Source: Citricoccus muralis (GTDB lineage: Bacteria; Actinomycetota; Actinomycetes; Actinomycetales; Micrococcaceae). From it: a stretch of DNA of 64,000 nt. Both the position numbers and the translations under genes were made by a program. The notes under the pieces are model-generated. The model made no database searches. It was not told where the DNA came from and saw only the letters and a list, made by a program, of their open reading frames with translations. Within the stretch, counting starts at the first letter, position 1, and every line of letters starts with the position of its first letter. The stretch covers positions 2,976,001-3,040,000 of the forward strand of contig NZ_CP121252.1 in assembly GCF_029637705.1 (NCBI RefSeq). The letters run 5' to 3'. This document shows, piece by piece, positions 62,601 to 64,000 of the stretch.

Positions 62601-62882
62601 CAGCATCGAGTGCCCCATCGCCCGGATCATCAACGACCCCTGCTCATCGGCAGAAAAGGTGCCCTGGTCTAACTCGGTGTCGTGCACCGCGTCGTAGCTG
62701 GTCACCAGATACCGGCCCACCGCGGGCACCCAATGCACCCCACCCTCGGCACGCAACCGCTCAAACGTCGGGAAAGGGTCGCGGTACAGCTGGGGAATAC
62801 TCACCCAGTCAGCCACCGGCGCCGGACGCGCAGAACCGACATCAACAGGCATATCAGCAGTCATTCCAGCAGACGTGGTCAT
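59646..62882 (-). CDS. Self-sufficient P450 / FprA-like reductase / flavodoxin fusion
   Basis: The product is 1078 aa from the ATG at 62882 (GGAGG six bases upstream, ATGA overlap with the HtaA gene). Residues about 20-410 are a cytochrome P450: ExxR in DEAIRWVAP, heme loop FGKGVHVCLGA with Cys360, and a non-standard I-helix GGGLNEPRDA without the usual Asp/Glu-Thr. Residues about 425-880 are an adrenodoxin-reductase/FprA-type FAD-NADP reductase: VAVVGAGPAGCYAAQAL, PYGLVRTGVAADH, VIGHGNVAMDVVRLL, WLRRGPVGTIPSQRTDA. Residues about 920-1070 are a flavodoxin: LFATESGNGELVAEELAQYL and CSTYGDGELP. All components for NADPH-driven oxygenation are in one chain. Substrate unknown. Confidence 0.9.
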   Translation of the reverse strand: MTTSAGMTADMPVDVGSARPAPVADWVSIPQLYRDPFPTFERLRAEGGVHWVPAVGRYLVTSYDAVHDTELDQGTFSADEQGSLMIRAMGHSMLRKDDPAHQVERRAWQPVLRPSAVKKAWMPIFHRNAERYLAELRAKGPEADLVWDFAASYVSENLRAITGLHNVTQADLQRWSQTLIDATGNYADDPEVWARGEASFSEVDAALDEMLAWHRKHPDESLISALLAAGQEQMPVESIRANLKMTIGGGLNEPRDAIGVAAWALLRDPEQRALATAGAGNWDAVFDEAIRWVAPIGMYSRQTTRDTVLQGVALPAGAKLGICLLSANRDESQWPHPERFEQRRSGEGAHLAFGKGVHVCLGAWVARAEVAEVALPRLFAELPELRLVPERPAVPGGWVFRGMDEMPVRWGPASASPTVPEAPETAAGPAVAVVGAGPAGCYAAQALRRRLPEARITVLDAAPVPYGLVRTGVAADHQGTKAVASQFATLFERDGVEFVGSTRVRPGAVADVSIHGRPAVGAPELTSQQAEGAELSLSQLRQSHDVVVVATGLHADRELPVPGATLPGVYGSGRITRLLNSCPIEHGRLHDDGAWPELGETAVVIGHGNVAMDVVRLLASSEQALAASDVHAETHRRLRNGLRTLHVVGRSQPEQAKFDPVMLREIVDVPGLRHQVRGVDEAQLARGLAAGDPRCQLVAELREAGESEDREDPDGLKLIWWFGTAPHAVIGTPDQSRVSQLHLSSAEHERLEDSVRLPVDAVITAIGFEAEHGVGTAPLVRVDPEASSTGRVEPGLYVAGWLRRGPVGTIPSQRTDARELAETIAADLESRGVVDASDASGLTPLRAHLARSTTYDGWLMVDARERLESGKTGEHGNRPRTKITDARTLRLIAASATSVPQGQRSAGAASSEGSGKQRTDLPELSILFATESGNGELVAEELAQYLADRFAVTLVDAAQLTGAEDLRTDVPTVVICSTYGDGELPASARPLHAGLAEYAPDLSGLRYAMFGLGDRSYHATYSRGSEILDAALRDRGAQRVGEYGRHDAAGGLLATDVARDWADATVTALTDTQPVTVS

Positions 62883-63298
62883 CCGTTTCCTCCACAAGTC
62901 ACAGTCACCGGGTCGAAGCTCATCCCCGGCGCGTAGGTGCCCAAAAACAGGTCGGCGCCGGCTTCGGTCAGCGTCGTGGTTCCGTCGGTCTCACGCACGA
63001 CGACGACGTCGAGCCGCGCCCCCGGAACCGAATCCGGAAACGGATCCTCCACCGTGAGCAGACCGTCCATCAACTGCGGGCGCGCCAGTGTGAGGGCGAG
63101 CATCCCGTGATGTCCGGTGAAGTGAACGGCCCCGGCGAAGCACCCCGGCTCCTCCGCCATCGCCGGGAAGAAAATTCGCTGGTCGGGATCGATCAGAGCG
63201 CCGTCACTCACCTCAATGCGACCATCCTCCAGGCGCTCGAGGTAGCCGCGGAACCGGGCGTGCACGCCCCACAGCAGTCCGATCTGAGTCGTCGTCAT
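62879..63298 (-). CDS. Single-domain cytoplasmic HtaA-type heme-binding protein
   Basis: The product is 139 aa, one HtaA conserved region: LLWGVHARFRGYLERLEDGR, EVSDGALI, AVHFTGHHGMLALTLARPQL. HtaA domains of corynebacteria bind heme through a conserved Tyr and His; the Tyr in FRGYLE and His in TGHHGM are candidates. Unlike secreted HtaA/HtaB/HtaC it has no signal peptide or membrane anchor. The stop overlaps the P450 fusion start (ATGA). A role in supplying or holding heme, or in sensing, for the P450 is inference. Confidence 0.78.
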   Translation of the reverse strand: MTTTQIGLLWGVHARFRGYLERLEDGRIEVSDGALIDPDQRIFFPAMAEEPGCFAGAVHFTGHHGMLALTLARPQLMDGLLTVEDPFPDSVPGARLDVVVVRETDGTTTLTEAGADLFLGTYAPGMSFDPVTVTCGGNG

Positions 63299-63374
63299 AC
63301 CGTTAACTGTGAGCCACCTCTCAACCGGAGTTCAACTGAGAATCTCTCCGATAAAAACGCACTATTCTTGCGTT

Positions 63375-64000
63375 ATGGATGCAGACTCCTCGTCACCGAC
63401 CTCCCCGAGCTCCCCGCAGATCACCCTGCGCCAGCTCGAACTCTTCTGCGCCGCCGCCCGCACGGGCTCCTTTACCGCCGCAGCCCAGGAACGCTACGTC
63501 ACCCCCAACGCCGTGGCCGGCGCCGTCACCGATCTGGAAACCGCACTCAAAGTCCGCCTCTGCGTGCGACGCCGGGCCCGCGGCCTGGAACTCACCGGAG
63601 CCGGGGAGGCCCTCCTCGCCCGCGCGCAACACCTTCTCGTCACCGCCGAGGACCTCGTTCTAAATATTGGCGACCACGACGGCGCCCCGCGCGGCCCGGT
63701 CCGCCTCGGCTGTTACACCACCCTGGCCGCCACCCTGATACCGCCACTCTGGGAACACGTCAGCGCCCACCTACCCGGAGTGCGGCTCGACATGGTGGAG
63801 GGCACCGCCACCGAGCTTGCCGAGCAAGTCACCGCCGGGCGCCTGGACATGCTGATCGCCTACGAGGTCGGCCTCTCACCCGAACTGGCCGCGCGCACCC
63901 TCTTCACCACCGAGCCGCAGGTCATCCTCCCCGCCGACCATCGCCTGGCCGCCCACCGCGCCCCGGTCCCCCTGACGGAACTCGCCGAGGATCCACTGAT
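63375..64000 (+). CDS. LysR-family regulator (3' end beyond window)
   Basis: An open frame from the ATG at 63375 runs off the window after 208 codons. The N-terminal helix-turn-helix is LRQLELFCAAARTGSFTAAA then QERYVTPNAVAGAVTDLETA, followed by VRRRARGLELTGAGEALL and the start of the effector domain (GPVRLGCYTTLAATLIPPLW). It is divergent from the HtaA/P450-fusion operon with only 76 bases between starts, so it is the likely regulator of that operon. The intergenic region has a TCTCA-N13-TGAGA repeat. Confidence 0.88.
   Translation, partial: MDADSSSPTSPSSPQITLRQLELFCAAARTGSFTAAAQERYVTPNAVAGAVTDLETALKVRLCVRRRARGLELTGAGEALLARAQHLLVTAEDLVLNIGDHDGAPRGPVRLGCYTTLAATLIPPLWEHVSAHLPGVRLDMVEGTATELAEQVTAGRLDMLIAYEVGLSPELAARTLFTTEPQVILPADHRLAAHRAPVPLTELAEDPL

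Noticed and set aside
1-64000. CRISPR arrays, rRNA, tRNA, prophage or integrative-element boundaries
   Set aside because: No regularly spaced repeats, conserved RNA segments, integrase genes or direct-repeat attachment sites were seen; the only mobile-element trace is the short ISL3 relic.

Overview
The window is GC-rich, densely packed chromosomal DNA of an actinomycete, most likely of the order Micrococcales. Pointers are an HtaA heme-binding domain protein, a CstA / cory-CC-star / ArsA cluster, an AztD zinc metallochaperone, a LysE exporter with a divergent LysR regulator, many GTG starts and many 4-base stop/start overlaps. Genus cannot be read from the sequence. I saw no rRNA, tRNA or CRISPR array. 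The two edges cut a thioesterase gene (left) and a LysR regulator gene (right).

1-22 kb: acyl-CoA thioesterase, HEAT protein, ArsA-like ATPase, cory-CC-star protein and CstA with a CRP-like site; a PIN-type toxin-antitoxin locus whose toxin is broken by two frameshifts; two aldo/keto reductases; RlmC; a GNAT enzyme; a beta-phosphoglucomutase/GH65 phosphorylase fusion whose start lies in a perfect 19-bp inverted repeat; nitronate monooxygenase; a SatD/membrane-protein pair bracketed by related palindromes; a two-component system; an AlkZ-like protein; and an LctP permease. A scar made of ISL3 transposase and LuxR fragments follows.

22-39 kb: a MacB-like ABC exporter, a universal stress protein, an NRAMP homologue without the canonical metal-site residues, a probable glutarate-catabolism cluster (CoA-transferase, LysR, glutaryl-CoA dehydrogenase), an orphan AztD lipoprotein with Zur-like boxes, a LysE/LysR pair, alcohol dehydrogenase, a DUF368 protein and aspartate dehydrogenase.

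39-51 kb: a four-gene exopolysaccharide-type operon (small membrane protein, processive GT2, jelly-roll protein, DUF2334 deacetylase), then a six-gene catabolic operon with a divergent LacI regulator. The latter encodes an asparaginase-family amidohydrolase, a cyclic-imide-hydrolase/PuuE-like enzyme, an MFS importer, two SDRs and a small coupled protein.

51-64 kb: an IclR-controlled CYP199A-like P450 with its own PDR-type reductase and an orphan substrate-binding lipoprotein, which together look like an aromatic O-demethylation module. Next comes an ars cluster whose ArsC has Arg in place of the catalytic Cys, then a LOG-family enzyme and a DEAD-box helicase. The most striking locus is last: a 1078-residue P450 / FprA-like FAD reductase / flavodoxin fusion, translationally coupled to a single-domain cytoplasmic HtaA protein and divergent from a LysR regulator.
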